Below are positions 1 through 7,225 of a stretch of 40,137 nt of DNA, in pieces (within the stretch, counting starts at the first letter, position 1; every line of letters starts with the position of its first letter). Origin of the DNA: an uncultured Porphyromonas sp. Its GTDB lineage: Bacteria; Bacteroidota; Bacteroidia; Bacteroidales; Porphyromonadaceae. Both the position numbers and the translations under genes were made by a program. The notes beneath the pieces were generated by a model. The model worked only from the letters and a program-made list of their open reading frames with translations, made no database searches and had not been told where the DNA came from. Location of the stretch: contig UQDF01000014.1 in the NCBI GenBank assembly GCA_900539765.1, positions 1 through 40,137 on the forward strand, in the 5' to 3' direction.

Positions 1-54
1 AGGGTGCGATCCATTTTTTGTAGGTATGAGTTGCATTTACTAATTGAATATACG
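1..54. repeat. 54-bp terminal inverted repeat, left copy
   Basis: The first 54 bases (beginning AGGGTGCGATCC) are the exact reverse complement of positions 40083-40136. Identity stops at position 55. The window contains ordinary housekeeping genes, so these are unlikely to be the ends of one giant transposon. The likeliest reading is that both contig ends run into the same dispersed repeat in opposite orientation. No coding potential is seen in it. Confidence 0.9.
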
Positions 55-149
55 GTTAGCTCTTAGCTCTTGGTGACTGACTAGCTAATGGCTAACAGCC
101 AATCCCCTATATCCACGTAAGCAATTCGAATTCTCCACGGAGCTATTTA

Positions 150-262
150 TTATTCTCCACGTGGAGGCGAATCATTTCCTCCGAAGTTTCATTTGATTCC
201 TCCGAAGTTTTATTTCTTCTCCACGTGGAGAATTTTGCACACCCACGTGGAGATCTGCGATT
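150..262 (+). repeat. Dispersed tripartite dyad repeat, copy A
   Basis: The core at 174-216 contains two CCTCCGAAGTTT units separated by a CATTTGATT-type spacer. It is flanked by two identical palindromes CTCCACGTGGAG (155-166 and 219-230). A further CCACGTGGAG motif lies near 243-252. The left outer hairpin seen in copies B and C is degraded here. The core matches the copies near 17473-17512 and 34531-34573 almost base for base, in the same orientation. It lies between the contig end and the higA terminator. Confidence 0.85.
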
Positions 263-345
263 TCCTACAGGGATATTGCCTATTAGCCTGACAGTCGCCA
301 ACAGTCAAAGGCTATCCTTTGTCACGTGCGTGAAGTGTGGATACG

Positions 346-382
346 AAAAAAGCCCCCACGAGCGGTTCACGCTGTGAGGGCT
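346..382 (-). terminator. Rho-independent terminator of higBA
   Basis: Read on the minus strand, AGCCCTCAC pairs with GTGGGGGCT around a 14-nt loop and is followed by a run of T. It lies about 50 bp downstream of the higA stop codon. Confidence 0.75.
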
Positions 383-430
383 TGCAGTCGGCTTGCGACC
401 TGTCAAAGTAAAGCAAGCACTTGCTTCATC

Positions 431-739
431 CTATGCTCCTAGAGGCTTGACTATCTCTACTCTCAGTCCTAGGGCTGATATGATGCGGTAGAAGAGACCT
501 ACGCTAGGCTCCACAGCACCAGTCTCTAGCTTAGATATATACGACTTAGAAGTGCCGACACGCTCTGCTAGCTCAGCCTGCGTTAGTCCCACCTCCTTTC
601 TAGCCTCTAGGAGTATCTGAGATGCGTAAAATGCTCGTGCCTCCTCCTCAAAGGCATTGCGACTATCCGTCCCCTCAGCCCCATAACGGCTGTCAAGGAT
701 GGTGTCATAGTCCTCGATCTTGTGATTGTTTGTCTGCAT
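431..739 (-). CDS. higA: HigA-like antitoxin, XRE helix-turn-helix
   Basis: This 102-aa protein has an HTH_3/Cro-CI domain at about residues 45-98. It includes LTQAELAERVGTSKSYISKL, the typical recognition-helix region, followed by a GAVEPS turn. It is the second gene of a toxin-first pair, the usual HigBA order. Its start overlaps the end of higB by 35 bp, which suggests translational coupling. By family knowledge HigA neutralises HigB and represses the shared promoter. A terminator lies directly downstream. The exact antitoxin subfamily is inferred from gene order and size. Confidence 0.85.
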   Translation of the reverse strand: MQTNNHKIEDYDTILDSRYGAEGTDSRNAFEEEARAFYASQILLEARKEVGLTQAELAERVGTSKSYISKLETGAVEPSVGLFYRIISALGLRVEIVKPLGA

Positions 740-1052
740 AGTACATCTCTTTAATTTTTAGTGCCTTGTCGATCTCCTTGCGAGGGGTCTTCTGCGTCTT
801 CTTCTGAAAGCCATTGAGCAGTATCACGATATCTCCCTCGTCAAAGATGAAGAACAGCCGATATATATTCCCCTTGACGTTGATCCTAAGCTCGAAAAGC
901 CCGTCTCTTATGAGCTTGACAAATCTACTAGACAGTCGCTCCTCGCTCTTGAGGAGCTGTAGCAGGTAGTCTATCTTACGCAGTACCTCCTTGTCTAGCG
1001 TCTTAGCAAAAGCTTGGAAATAGCCTCCATAGGTCTTAATCCGCCTGTTCAT
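705..1052 (-). CDS. higB: HigB/RelE-like toxin (phage Gp49-like)
   Basis: This 115-aa basic protein has the RelE-superfamily layout. An N-terminal helical part is followed by the strand series LFELRINVKGNIYRLFFIFD and then by IVILLNGFQKKTQKTP with a basic C-terminal helix. The FELR...YRLFF and GFQKKTQKTP blocks are typical of Gp49-like HigB toxins, which are ribosome-dependent mRNA interferases. It is followed by an overlapping XRE antitoxin. A TACCTTTG element lies only four bases upstream of the ATG, so its transcript may be leaderless or nearly so. It abuts prophage debris, consistent with mobile cargo. Confidence 0.85.
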   Translation of the reverse strand: MNRRIKTYGGYFQAFAKTLDKEVLRKIDYLLQLLKSEERLSSRFVKLIRDGLFELRINVKGNIYRLFFIFDEGDIVILLNGFQKKTQKTPRKEIDKALKIKEMYYADKQSQDRGL

Positions 1053-1678
1053 ACGGCAAAGGTATATAAAGTTTCCATATATAGCAACTGTTTCTTCTTC
1101 ACTTTGATGTCGGGGTCAAGCTCCATAAGGCAGTGCGTCAGTCCTCGCCTCTCTAAGATGATGAGGTCGCCCTGCTGGATGTCGGTCTCGACCTCCTCGA
1201 TCTCCTCGGGCATCTCGTAGTCGTCCTCGCTGGCGATAGCGTCCTCCTCCTCTTGGTCTGTGAAGTCGGGCAGGTCAATGCCTCAGTCATCAAGCTGTGC
1301 GGTGTCCCACTCGAGCTGGATGGCTTGCCAGTCCCACTCGCCCATAGAGCTGTTGTCGAGAATCGTGTAGGCTCGGAGCTTGTCGGCTGTGACGTGGCTC
1401 GGGATAACGACGCAGGGTGCGGAGGTCATACCTAGCTCGACCATTGCTCGGAGGCGCATATTGCCCCCGATGACTACGTACTTGTCCCCGTGCGGATAGA
1501 CGAGGATGCCTCGTAGCTGGAGCATCTCGGGGTTGTCCAGTATGCTCCGCTTGAGCTTGGCTAGCTTGTCGGGCTGTATGTTGCGGGGGTTGGCTGGTAG
1601 CCCGTCAATCTGTCCCTTGTTCTCCTCGAGCTGTGCTATGGGTAGCTCGGTGTAGTGCGGTGCGTTGTTGTCGTTCAT
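1049..1678 (-). pseudogene. ParB-like phage protein broken by in-frame TGA
   Basis: Residues 1-131 form a ParB/sulfiredoxin-type domain, with LPANPRNIQPDKLAKLKRSI, then VIGGNMRLRAMVELG (the GGxxR motif) and LRAYTILDNSSMGEWDW. An in-frame TGA at 1283-1285 follows QLDD. The same frame then stays open for 78 codons (starting GIDLPDF, then a very acidic linker) and ends at 1049-1051, overlapping the higB start. Phage ParB-like proteins usually read L-x-D-W-G-x-D-L-P here, so a TGG-to-TGA change is the simplest explanation. The C-terminal part seen in relatives (often a DNA methyltransferase) is absent. It probably belonged to the same prophage as the MuF remnant. Confidence 0.7.
1057..1088 (-). 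promoter_or_regulatory. higBA promoter (Bacteroidetes type)
   Basis: On the minus strand a GTTG -33 element (1085-1088) and a perfect TACCTTTG -7 element (1057-1064) are separated by 20 nt. The -7 element ends four bases before the higB ATG, so transcription should begin at or next to the start codon. The promoter lies inside the 3' end of the old ParB-like reading frame. Confidence 0.65.
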
Positions 1679-1681
1679 AGT

Positions 1682-1713
1682 GTTGTATTATTGGTTGTTA
1701 GTTTGTACCTTTG
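1682..1713 (+). promoter_or_regulatory. Promoter of the small gene at 1737
   Basis: GTTG (1682-1685), a 20-nt spacer and a perfect TACCTTTG (1706-1713) fit the Bacteroidetes promoter consensus. The predicted transcript starts about 15-20 nt before the ATG at 1737. It overlaps the 5' end region of the divergent ParB-like gene. Confidence 0.6.
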
Positions 1714-1736
1714 TTGTGTCTGAAAACGAATGCATT

Positions 1737-2003
1737 ATGAATAAGATAGACCCCTCCGTATTAGAGCGACTAAAGCCTATTGCGATACCAAACGGCTGGG
1801 ACATTGTAAGGCGTGTGGGCGTCTTGATGGACAAAGCAGTTTACCAGCTCAGCAATAGCTCCATACCCACTGGAGCAAAAGTCGGGTACCCTCATCTTTA
1901 CTTTGCCGATGGCGTTCAGTTGTCTCATGAGCAGGTTCGGTTAGTAATCAAACAAGATCTATTTCAAAGTGGAGGAGATGGACGCCAAAAGATCACTTCT
2001 TAG
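1737..2003 (+). CDS. Small protein of unknown function in prophage remnant
   Basis: This 88-aa protein begins MNKIDPSVLERLKPIAIPNG. I do not recognise the family. The ATG at 1737 is preferred over an upstream one at 1665 because the promoter's predicted transcript starts after 1713 and because the upstream extension (ending NECI) is hydrophobic and atypical. The protein is soluble, with no signal peptide or membrane segment. It runs opposite to the surrounding phage genes and overlaps the last 45 bp of the MuF-toxin pseudogene tail to tail. Having its own promoter next to a toxin domain suggests an accessory or immunity role, but nothing in its sequence proves this. Confidence 0.5.
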   Translation: MNKIDPSVLERLKPIAIPNGWDIVRRVGVLMDKAVYQLSNSSIPTGAKVGYPHLYFADGVQLSHEQVRLVIKQDLFQSGGDGRQKITS

Positions 2004-3868
2004 TAGTAGCCTATCTACACGCAACAATTGAATCTTTGACCCACTCATCATATCACTTACAACTTCTTCTAGAGATAAGAATGCGTTTTTTTGCGGATCG
2101 TAGATAACTAATCCGTTGGCAGTTCTCTCTGCCGTAACGACATGTCCTAACTCTTTTGAAATGTCCCAGCCTATGTGGTAGCGACTACCAATCGGCTGGG
2201 TTTGCTTTTCTATAGCTTTCACAATGTCGTCTGGCTCTCCGCCTATCAAAGCTGAGAATTAGGGCCTTTTCCCCTTAGCGGTCATCCAGATGCTACGAGT
2301 GTCCTCTGATAGTAGCTTTGATATGCTCCCGTCTCGTGCATCGTACTTTAAGGCAGATATGTCATACCCTCTGAGTCTCATCTCGTGTACTACTACGCAG
2401 GAGGCGCAGTTCTCAGTGTCTCGTGTGATGTTAGATTGTCCGTTGGTGGCTTCTTCAAAAGACATTACCTTTCCACGCTTATACCCCGTAGCCTTATTTA
2501 TCTCTTCAAAGTTCTTCATTTGAGCCTCAGAAAAGTTGTCTAGTGTCTTGTGATCGGCTAGAGCTGTTTGCGCCTCTTTTGTTGCTTTGCGTCCGAGCTT
2601 GTTGCCGTATGTACCTTGCTTTCGAGCTTCTATAGATTGAGTGGTGAATGCCGGTGTGATGGTGCCGTCCTTGCCTACCTTGTAGTTGTCACGGACGAAG
2701 TAGGGGAGCGTGCCTGCCTTGCTGGCTCGCTGGAGGCGGTCGTTGTTGTCCTTGAGGTGGTCTGTGAAGTTCTTCGGAGGCTCAGTCACTTGTCCCGTGG
2801 CGGGTATGCGCTCGCCTCGGAGGAGTGCATCTTGGCGGGCTTGGAAGCTGTCGATGTCCTCCATAATCGGCACTGCGTGGCACCTGCAGTGGGGGTGCCA
2901 GCCTACGAACTCGAACTCCTTGGGGTACTTGCCCGCTAGCTCCTCGCAAAGGGGGCAGACGTTGGGGTTCGTACCCGATACCTGCACCTCGTAGCCGAGG
3001 ACGAAGTCTAGCTGTCGCCACCGCTCGTTGTCCGCCTTGTGGTACGCCATGTTGGTCTCTGTGACGGCTAGCCTGCGGGCGTTTTTGTAGCTACTGCGAT
3101 AGACTCCAGCCCCTGGGTGAAACTCTTTGGCACGCTTGGATAGCTGGAGCTGTCCGTGTTCGTCCCGTACTCGTCTGAATAGCTTGTCGGGGTGCTTGAG
3201 GTACTGCTTGAGGTCGGTCGCTAGGCGGTTGGCGGGGGTGCCGTCACGGAGGGCGATGTCCATAGCGGTCTCGACCTCCTTGTGGAAGGTGTCGGTGATA
3301 TTCCATACCCGCTGGGATAGGTCTAGCCCTCCGACCTTACGCTGTGCGAAGCCTGCGACCGCTTGGCTCCTCTGCTGTGCGACTGCTACTCCATAGCGTG
3401 AGGCGATGTCGGTCGCCTTGCTGGCTGAGAGGTTGTCCTCCCACTCTAGCCCCTCGGTGATGGTGACCTCCACGGACTGCCTAAACTCCTCGAAGATGTC
3501 GTCAATAACCTGCTGTACCTCGGGGTAGTCGGCAAAGCTGAATGGCTGGTCTCCGAGTGGCTTGTCAAGGAATATGCCGTAGCTCGCCAGCCGTTTGAGA
3601 CCGTTGCATAAAGGCGAATCGCTGTGTTGCTTTCAGGATTCGGCTTCGGTCACATACGGATGTATGCTCCCTTCAGACCTCACCCTCAGCGCCTTGCACT
3701 TCATCCTTTCTGCAAAGTCTAGACAATCTTGCAAGCAAGATTGTGAGACTGTTGACTTTTGCAACAGTCTCCTCTTGAGTGTATTGTCGAAGAGCTGGTC
3801 TATGCGCCTATCCATAGCGGATAGGTGGCGGAGGTGCTGGAGGTCGTCATAGAGTTGCTATTGTTCAT
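1959..3868 (-). pseudogene. MuF head-morphogenesis protein with C-terminal toxin domain, disrupted
   Basis: The open part at 2259-3473 contains the MuF/SPP1 gp7 core: ARRLAVTETNMAYHKADNER, then CPLCEELAGKYP and HPHCRC (zinc-type Cys/His). The C-terminus starts a papain-fold/deamidase-like toxin domain (NCASCVVVHEMRLRGYD). A TAA at 2259-2261 interrupts it. The same frame continues to 1959 with GSRYHIGWD, ELGHVV and IYDPQ, the expected catalytic His and Asp regions. The frame is also open upstream of 3473 (RLASYGIFLDKPLGDQP) to a 175-bp insertion at 3597-3771. Beyond that it resumes as DDLQHLRHLSAMDRRIDQLF. The probable start, ATG 3868, has a strong AGGAGGT Shine-Dalgarno but is one base out of frame. 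Three lesions make it a pseudogene. The exact toxin family is tentative. Confidence 0.75.
3597..3771 (-). mobile_element. 175-bp MITE-like insertion with terminal inverted repeats
   Basis: The ends are GAGACCGTTGCATAAAG (3597-3613) and the reverse complement of GAGACTGTTGCAAAAG (3756-3771). Inside, next to the right end, are a 10-bp hairpin (GAGACTGTTG/CAACAGTCTC) and a perfect ACAATCTTGC/GCAAGATTGT hairpin. There is no transposase. The MuF reading frame resumes on both sides, so it is an insertion, probably mobilised by a related IS. No clear target-site duplication could be assigned. Confidence 0.65.
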
Positions 3869-4255
3869 AGCAGTCTTGACCTCCTTTCTTAGCTTTGGAG
3901 TAGTTGTTGTGTAGCGCTTCTTTGTGGAGTATTAAGACGCTTGCAGGCTACAGACGGATATTGAGTACACTCGAGTGCGATCCCAAAGGTCGTCTAGATT
4001 ACCTTTGCACGGTCTTCATTTACTAGAAGCTCTCACAATAGGGGTGCACGGGTCGGACGCAGACTGTTGGTGCGTCTGTTCCCGAATCAGTTAATATGTG
4101 CAACGACTTGCTTGCTTTTGAACTTAGGGAGCATTCGTTACTAGTGAAATTTTACGGAGTTGAGGTTGGGAGTTCTATTTTTTGCCTAGGTGGAGATTAG
4201 GCTGCAAGCTTGAGATAGCATCGATTAACTTAGCGGTGACAATCAGGTGTAATCT
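3869..4255. other. Non-coding stretch between MuF remnant and XRE gene
   Basis: No convincing ORF is seen. A TACCTTTG element on the plus strand (4000-4007) could be the -7 box of an orphan promoter, but no gene follows it. A short GACGCA/TGCGTC dyad lies near 4060. This may be leftover prophage boundary sequence, but no attachment repeat was identified. Confidence 0.4.
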
Positions 4256-4756
4256 CTATTTCGCCCTGCTCTGAGGAACGAATATCTCATAGCTTCCATC
4301 GCTGTAGAAGATACGTATCTCACTCACTTCTCGGGTTGCAGTACGCTGCTGAAGTAACATCTGACGTATCTGCTCTACCTCCTCTGGAGTAAATGGTATG
4401 GAGGTCTGCCCACTTTGCAATGTTGACTCAGAAGAGGGGGACACGTGCGCCGTCTGTGAAAATGATGCATTGGTATCATAACTCCCGAAGAGACTGCTCT
4501 CTAAGGGTAGGGAGACACTCTTCTCCTCACGCTTAGGTGTCCCTGTACCAAAGAGCAACCACTCATAGCTCCACGATGGATAGGCGGCTATGATGTTATT
4601 GAGCGTCTCTATGGTGGGGCGATTGCGCCCGTTGAGCATATGGCTAATAACAGACGGCGTAATCCCTGCCTCGGTAGCAAAAGCTGTAGCGTTTAGCTCC
4701 ATAGAGTCCATCATGTAGCGGACACGCTCTATAATTCCCTCAGATTCTATTAGCAT
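4256..4756 (-). CDS. XRE-family transcriptional regulator
   Basis: This 166-aa protein has an N-terminal HTH at about residues 8-60. It includes FATEAGITPSVISHMLNGRN followed by PTIETLNNIIAAYPSWSYEW, the typical Bacteroidales XRE pattern. It then has a low-complexity Ser/Thr-rich linker and a short C-terminal module (REVSEIRIFYSDGSYEIFVP). The start at 4756 (MLIESEG) is chosen because a good promoter lies at 4834-4864; the longer ORF from 4879 would run through that promoter. It is monocistronic. Target genes are unknown. It may be a chromosomal or prophage-related repressor. Confidence 0.75.
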   Translation of the reverse strand: MLIESEGIIERVRYMMDSMELNATAFATEAGITPSVISHMLNGRNRPTIETLNNIIAAYPSWSYEWLLFGTGTPKREEKSVSLPLESSLFGSYDTNASFSQTAHVSPSSESTLQSGQTSIPFTPEEVEQIRQMLLQQRTATREVSEIRIFYSDGSYEIFVPQSRAK

Positions 4757-4833
4757 AGTCTTCTTCCTTGACAATACATTTGTGATACGCAAAGTTGTAG
4801 ACGATTGAGTTGTGTCAACCTCTCTTCGCAATA

Positions 4834-4864
4834 CAAATGTAGTAAATACAATTGAAATGACAAG
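4834..4864 (-). promoter_or_regulatory. Promoter of the XRE regulator
   Basis: On the minus strand CTTG (4861-4864), a 19-nt spacer and a perfect TACATTTG (4834-4841) match the Bacteroidetes consensus. The predicted 5' leader is about 70 nt. Confidence 0.6.
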
Positions 4865-4879
4865 AGAAGTGGTGCCCAA

Positions 4880-5342
4880 ACATGGTCCAAATAAGGAATT
4901 GTTCAGTAAGCACCTGGTTTTCTACTTGTACTTCAGCTACGCATATTGGTATCTATTGATTGGGTATTTGTTAGTTAGCAATACTTCTAGTAGAGTAGGG
5001 TAGGGGCTGGACTATTAGATACTTATATATCTCAATGCAATAACGAATATCTACTTACTATATTCGTTGTATTCTTCTTATACATAGCGCTTAAAGAGAT
5101 ATTTGACAGCTGTGATAATATCGTGAAACGCTTCTTTTTGCAACTAAATCAACGAAGTTACACCTATACAAAAAGGAGGTAAATCACTTGTGTGAAGTGT
5201 TTTTCATTACATTTGAGATACTCGTTTTGGACTTGCATTTGTAGTCTATTTGCATTTGTAGTGTACCGAATATTTGTTTGTGAATCACCTCTGTCCCTTT
5301 GTCCCGATTTTTTCGCCTATGGGGCAAACGGCAAAAAAGCTG
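4880..5342. other. Intergenic region between XRE gene and pyrKD
   Basis: No credible gene is present. It contains a CACTT-5-AAGTG dyad near 5187-5201, a TACATTTG promoter-like element on the plus strand (5208-5215), and a tandem 13-bp repeat at 5233-5262. An upstream promoter or operator array for pyrKD is possible, as is an undetected small RNA. Confidence 0.4.
5233..5262 (+). repeat. Tandem 13-bp direct repeat
   Basis: TTGCATTTGTAGT occurs at 5233-5245 and again at 5250-5262, a 17-bp period. It lies about 80 bp upstream of the pyrK promoter. The spacing could suit a pair of regulator binding sites. Confidence 0.6.
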
Positions 5343-5350
5343 TACTTTTG
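5343..5350 (+). promoter_or_regulatory. -7 element of the pyrKD promoter
   Basis: TACTTTTG matches TAnnTTTG exactly. No good -33 TTTG is seen at the expected distance, so an activator may be needed. The predicted leader before the pyrK ATG is about 65 nt. Confidence 0.5.
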
Positions 5351-5371
5351 TCTCAGCAGAAGCTAGGAGTC

Positions 5372-5397
5372 CTATGAGAGAGGCTCTCGATAGTTTT
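5372..5397 (+). promoter_or_regulatory. Possible attenuator hairpin in the pyrK leader
   Basis: CTATGAGAG (5372-5380) and CTCTCGATAG (5384-5393) form a stem with one bulged base. TTTTC follows directly. It lies wholly in the predicted leader, between the -7 element and the pyrK ATG. It could be a weak intrinsic attenuator; the short stem keeps confidence low. Confidence 0.3.
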
Positions 5398-5421
5398 CTA
5401 TGCACATACAAATGAATAGAT

Positions 5422-6240
5422 ATGGATCGAATCAAATCATCACAGCCTGCGAGCGTTGATGCTGTTGTCATAGACAATGAGCAGGTAGCTCCACGCTATC
5501 ACCTACTTTACTTAAGACTGGAGATAACCTCTAGCTCTAGTGCATCGTGGCTACAAGGGGTGAAACCTGGACAGTTTGTGCAAATAGACTGTCGCTCAGC
5601 AGGTATACTCTTGAGGCGCCCCATATCTATATATAAGTGGTCTAGCGAGGAGCTCTGTCTGACTCTCCTAGTGCAGCGTGTGGGACGTGGAAGTAACTAT
5701 ATGTGCGATCTAAAAGCGGGTGATATGGTCAATATAATTGGCCCTTTAGGCACGCCCTTTGCGACAGATCCTGCGATTGCTGGGGTGCGTCCGCTCCTAA
5801 TCGCTGGAGGGGTCGGTATGGCTCCCATAATTATGCTAGCTCACCATTTGCAGCAATTGTCAGGAGTGCATCCCCACTTGGTCATAGGCGCTCGTACCTC
5901 TTCTTTACTGATACTTCGCAAGGAGATTGAAGAGATTGGTTGCTCTTATAGTTATACGACTGACGATGGGTCGTATGGTGCTCGGGGAGCCGTCTTGGCC
6001 GCTCCTGAGCTAGAGCAAGAAGACTACTCGATGGTCTATACTTGCGGTCCTCGTCCGATGATGCGAGCTATCCACGGCTGGGCAAAGAAGCACAACGTAC
6101 CAGGTCAAGCTTCGCTCGAGAATCTGATGGCTTGTGGTGTGGGAGCATGCCTTTGCTGTGTGGAGAATATTGCAAACCAGGGAAATACGTGCGTCTGTAC
6201 GGATGGTCCTGTATTTAACTTTGATCAACTATTATGGTAA
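5422..6240 (+). CDS. pyrK: Dihydroorotate dehydrogenase electron-transfer subunit PyrK
   Basis: This 272-aa protein transfers electrons from dihydroorotate, via FMN in PyrD, to its own FAD and [2Fe-2S] cluster and on to NAD+, in pyrimidine synthesis. An N-terminal FAD-binding barrel has RRPISIY and GRGSNYM; a nucleotide-binding part has LLIAGGVGMAPI and CGPRPMM. The C-terminal cluster Cys pattern is ACGVGACLCCV followed by CVCTDGPVF. It overlaps pyrD by 7 bp, the usual coupled class 1B arrangement. A promoter and a possible attenuator precede it. Confidence 0.93.
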   Translation: MDRIKSSQPASVDAVVIDNEQVAPRYHLLYLRLEITSSSSASWLQGVKPGQFVQIDCRSAGILLRRPISIYKWSSEELCLTLLVQRVGRGSNYMCDLKAGDMVNIIGPLGTPFATDPAIAGVRPLLIAGGVGMAPIIMLAHHLQQLSGVHPHLVIGARTSSLLILRKEIEEIGCSYSYTTDDGSYGARGAVLAAPELEQEDYSMVYTCGPRPMMRAIHGWAKKHNVPGQASLENLMACGVGACLCCVENIANQGNTCVCTDGPVFNFDQLLW

Positions 6241-7148
6241 GCACATCGGTCAATATAGGAGGGGGGATAACCCTTAAAAACCCTATTCTAACAGCTTCTG
6301 GTACTTTTGGATACGGCTTGGAGTTTGCTCCATTTCAAGATCTCAATGAGCTAGGGGGATTTATAGTCAAAGGGACTACCCTGCACCCGCGACAAGGGAA
6401 TCCATATCCCCGTATGGCAGAGACGACGGCTGGCATGCTCAACTGTGTAGGTCTACAAAACAAGGGTGTGGACTACTTGATAGAGCATATCCTACCTGAG
6501 ATAAGTCACTATGATACAGAGATAATGGTCAATGTGAGTGGCTCTACGATCGAAGATTATGTGAGCTGTGCTGAGCGACTGAATGATCACCCCAAGGTGC
6601 GTGCTATCGAGCTAAATATCAGCTGTCCGAATGTAAAAGAGGGCGGTATGTCTTTTGGTGTCAATTGCGAGAGTGCCTACGAGGTGATCTCGGCGGTGAG
6701 AAAGGCTTACAAGGGGCATCTGATGGTCAAGCTTTCGCCCAATGTCACCGACATTACAACGATCGCATGTGCTGCCGAAGAGGCTGGCGCTGATAGCCTT
6801 TCGCTCATCAATACGCTCCTCGGTATGGCTATTGATATCAAAACGCGCAAACCTAAGCTATCTACAATCACTGGAGGTCTGAGCGGTCCAGCTGTCAAGC
6901 CGATAGCCGTTCGTATGGTGTGGCAAGTGGCGCAGGCAGTGTCGATCCCTGTCATAGGACTAGGAGGCATCGCTACTATCGAAGATGTAATCGAATTTCT
7001 TTTGGCGGGCGCTACAGCTGTGCAAGTTGGCACCTACAACTTCGTCGAGCCTGACATAGCCTCTAAGCTTGTTCACCAGCTATCTAATTATCTCGAAAAG
7101 AGTCATATCTCAGACGTCCAAGAGCTGATCGGAGCCTTATCAATCTAA
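6234..7148 (+). CDS. pyrD: Dihydroorotate dehydrogenase class 1B catalytic subunit
   Basis: This 304-aa FMN-dependent TIM barrel oxidises dihydroorotate to orotate in the cytoplasm. It shows NPILTASGTFGYG at the N-terminus, the substrate loop around LNCVGLQN, the catalytic-cysteine loop NISCPNVKEGG, and the FMN phosphate-binding end GLGGIATIEDV followed by GATAVQVGT. Length and motifs are normal. It is translationally coupled to pyrK. The microvirus prophage begins about 55 bp after its stop, and the phage rep promoter points back toward its 3' end, so in the lysogen antisense transcription of pyrD is possible. Confidence 0.95.
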   Translation: MVSTSVNIGGGITLKNPILTASGTFGYGLEFAPFQDLNELGGFIVKGTTLHPRQGNPYPRMAETTAGMLNCVGLQNKGVDYLIEHILPEISHYDTEIMVNVSGSTIEDYVSCAERLNDHPKVRAIELNISCPNVKEGGMSFGVNCESAYEVISAVRKAYKGHLMVKLSPNVTDITTIACAAEEAGADSLSLINTLLGMAIDIKTRKPKLSTITGGLSGPAVKPIAVRMVWQVAQAVSIPVIGLGGIATIEDVIEFLLAGATAVQVGTYNFVEPDIASKLVHQLSNYLEKSHISDVQELIGALSI

Positions 7149-7202
7149 TGACTCAAGAGTCCTCAGATTCTGAGACACATCTTGGCGCGATGCTCAAAAC
7201 AA

Positions 7203-7225
7203 TCAGAATGAGTTAAATGTTTAGT
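7203..7225 (+). repeat. dif-like prophage junction (attL)
   Basis: The repeat is TCAGAATGAGTT, two variable bases (AA), then ATGTTTAGT. It matches 12389-12411 except for the two variable bases. The layout fits an 11-6-11 Xer site with central region TGAGTT (7209-7214). Integration would make this site a host-phage hybrid. Confidence 0.8.

Noticed and set aside
150..262. CRISPR array from the repeated CACGTG and CCTCCGAAGTTT units
   Set aside because: The units are palindromic arms and a duplicated core in isolated copies, without regular spacers or cas genes.
1959..2249. A separate 96-aa gene starting at TTG 2249
   Set aside because: It is in the same frame as the MuF protein, directly after a single TAA, and carries the second half of the toxin domain; it is the tail of a pseudogene.
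1049..2261. Stop-codon recoding in the phage remnant
   Set aside because: The two interrupting stops differ (TGA and TAA) and the MuF gene also has a frameshift and an insertion, so ordinary decay explains them.
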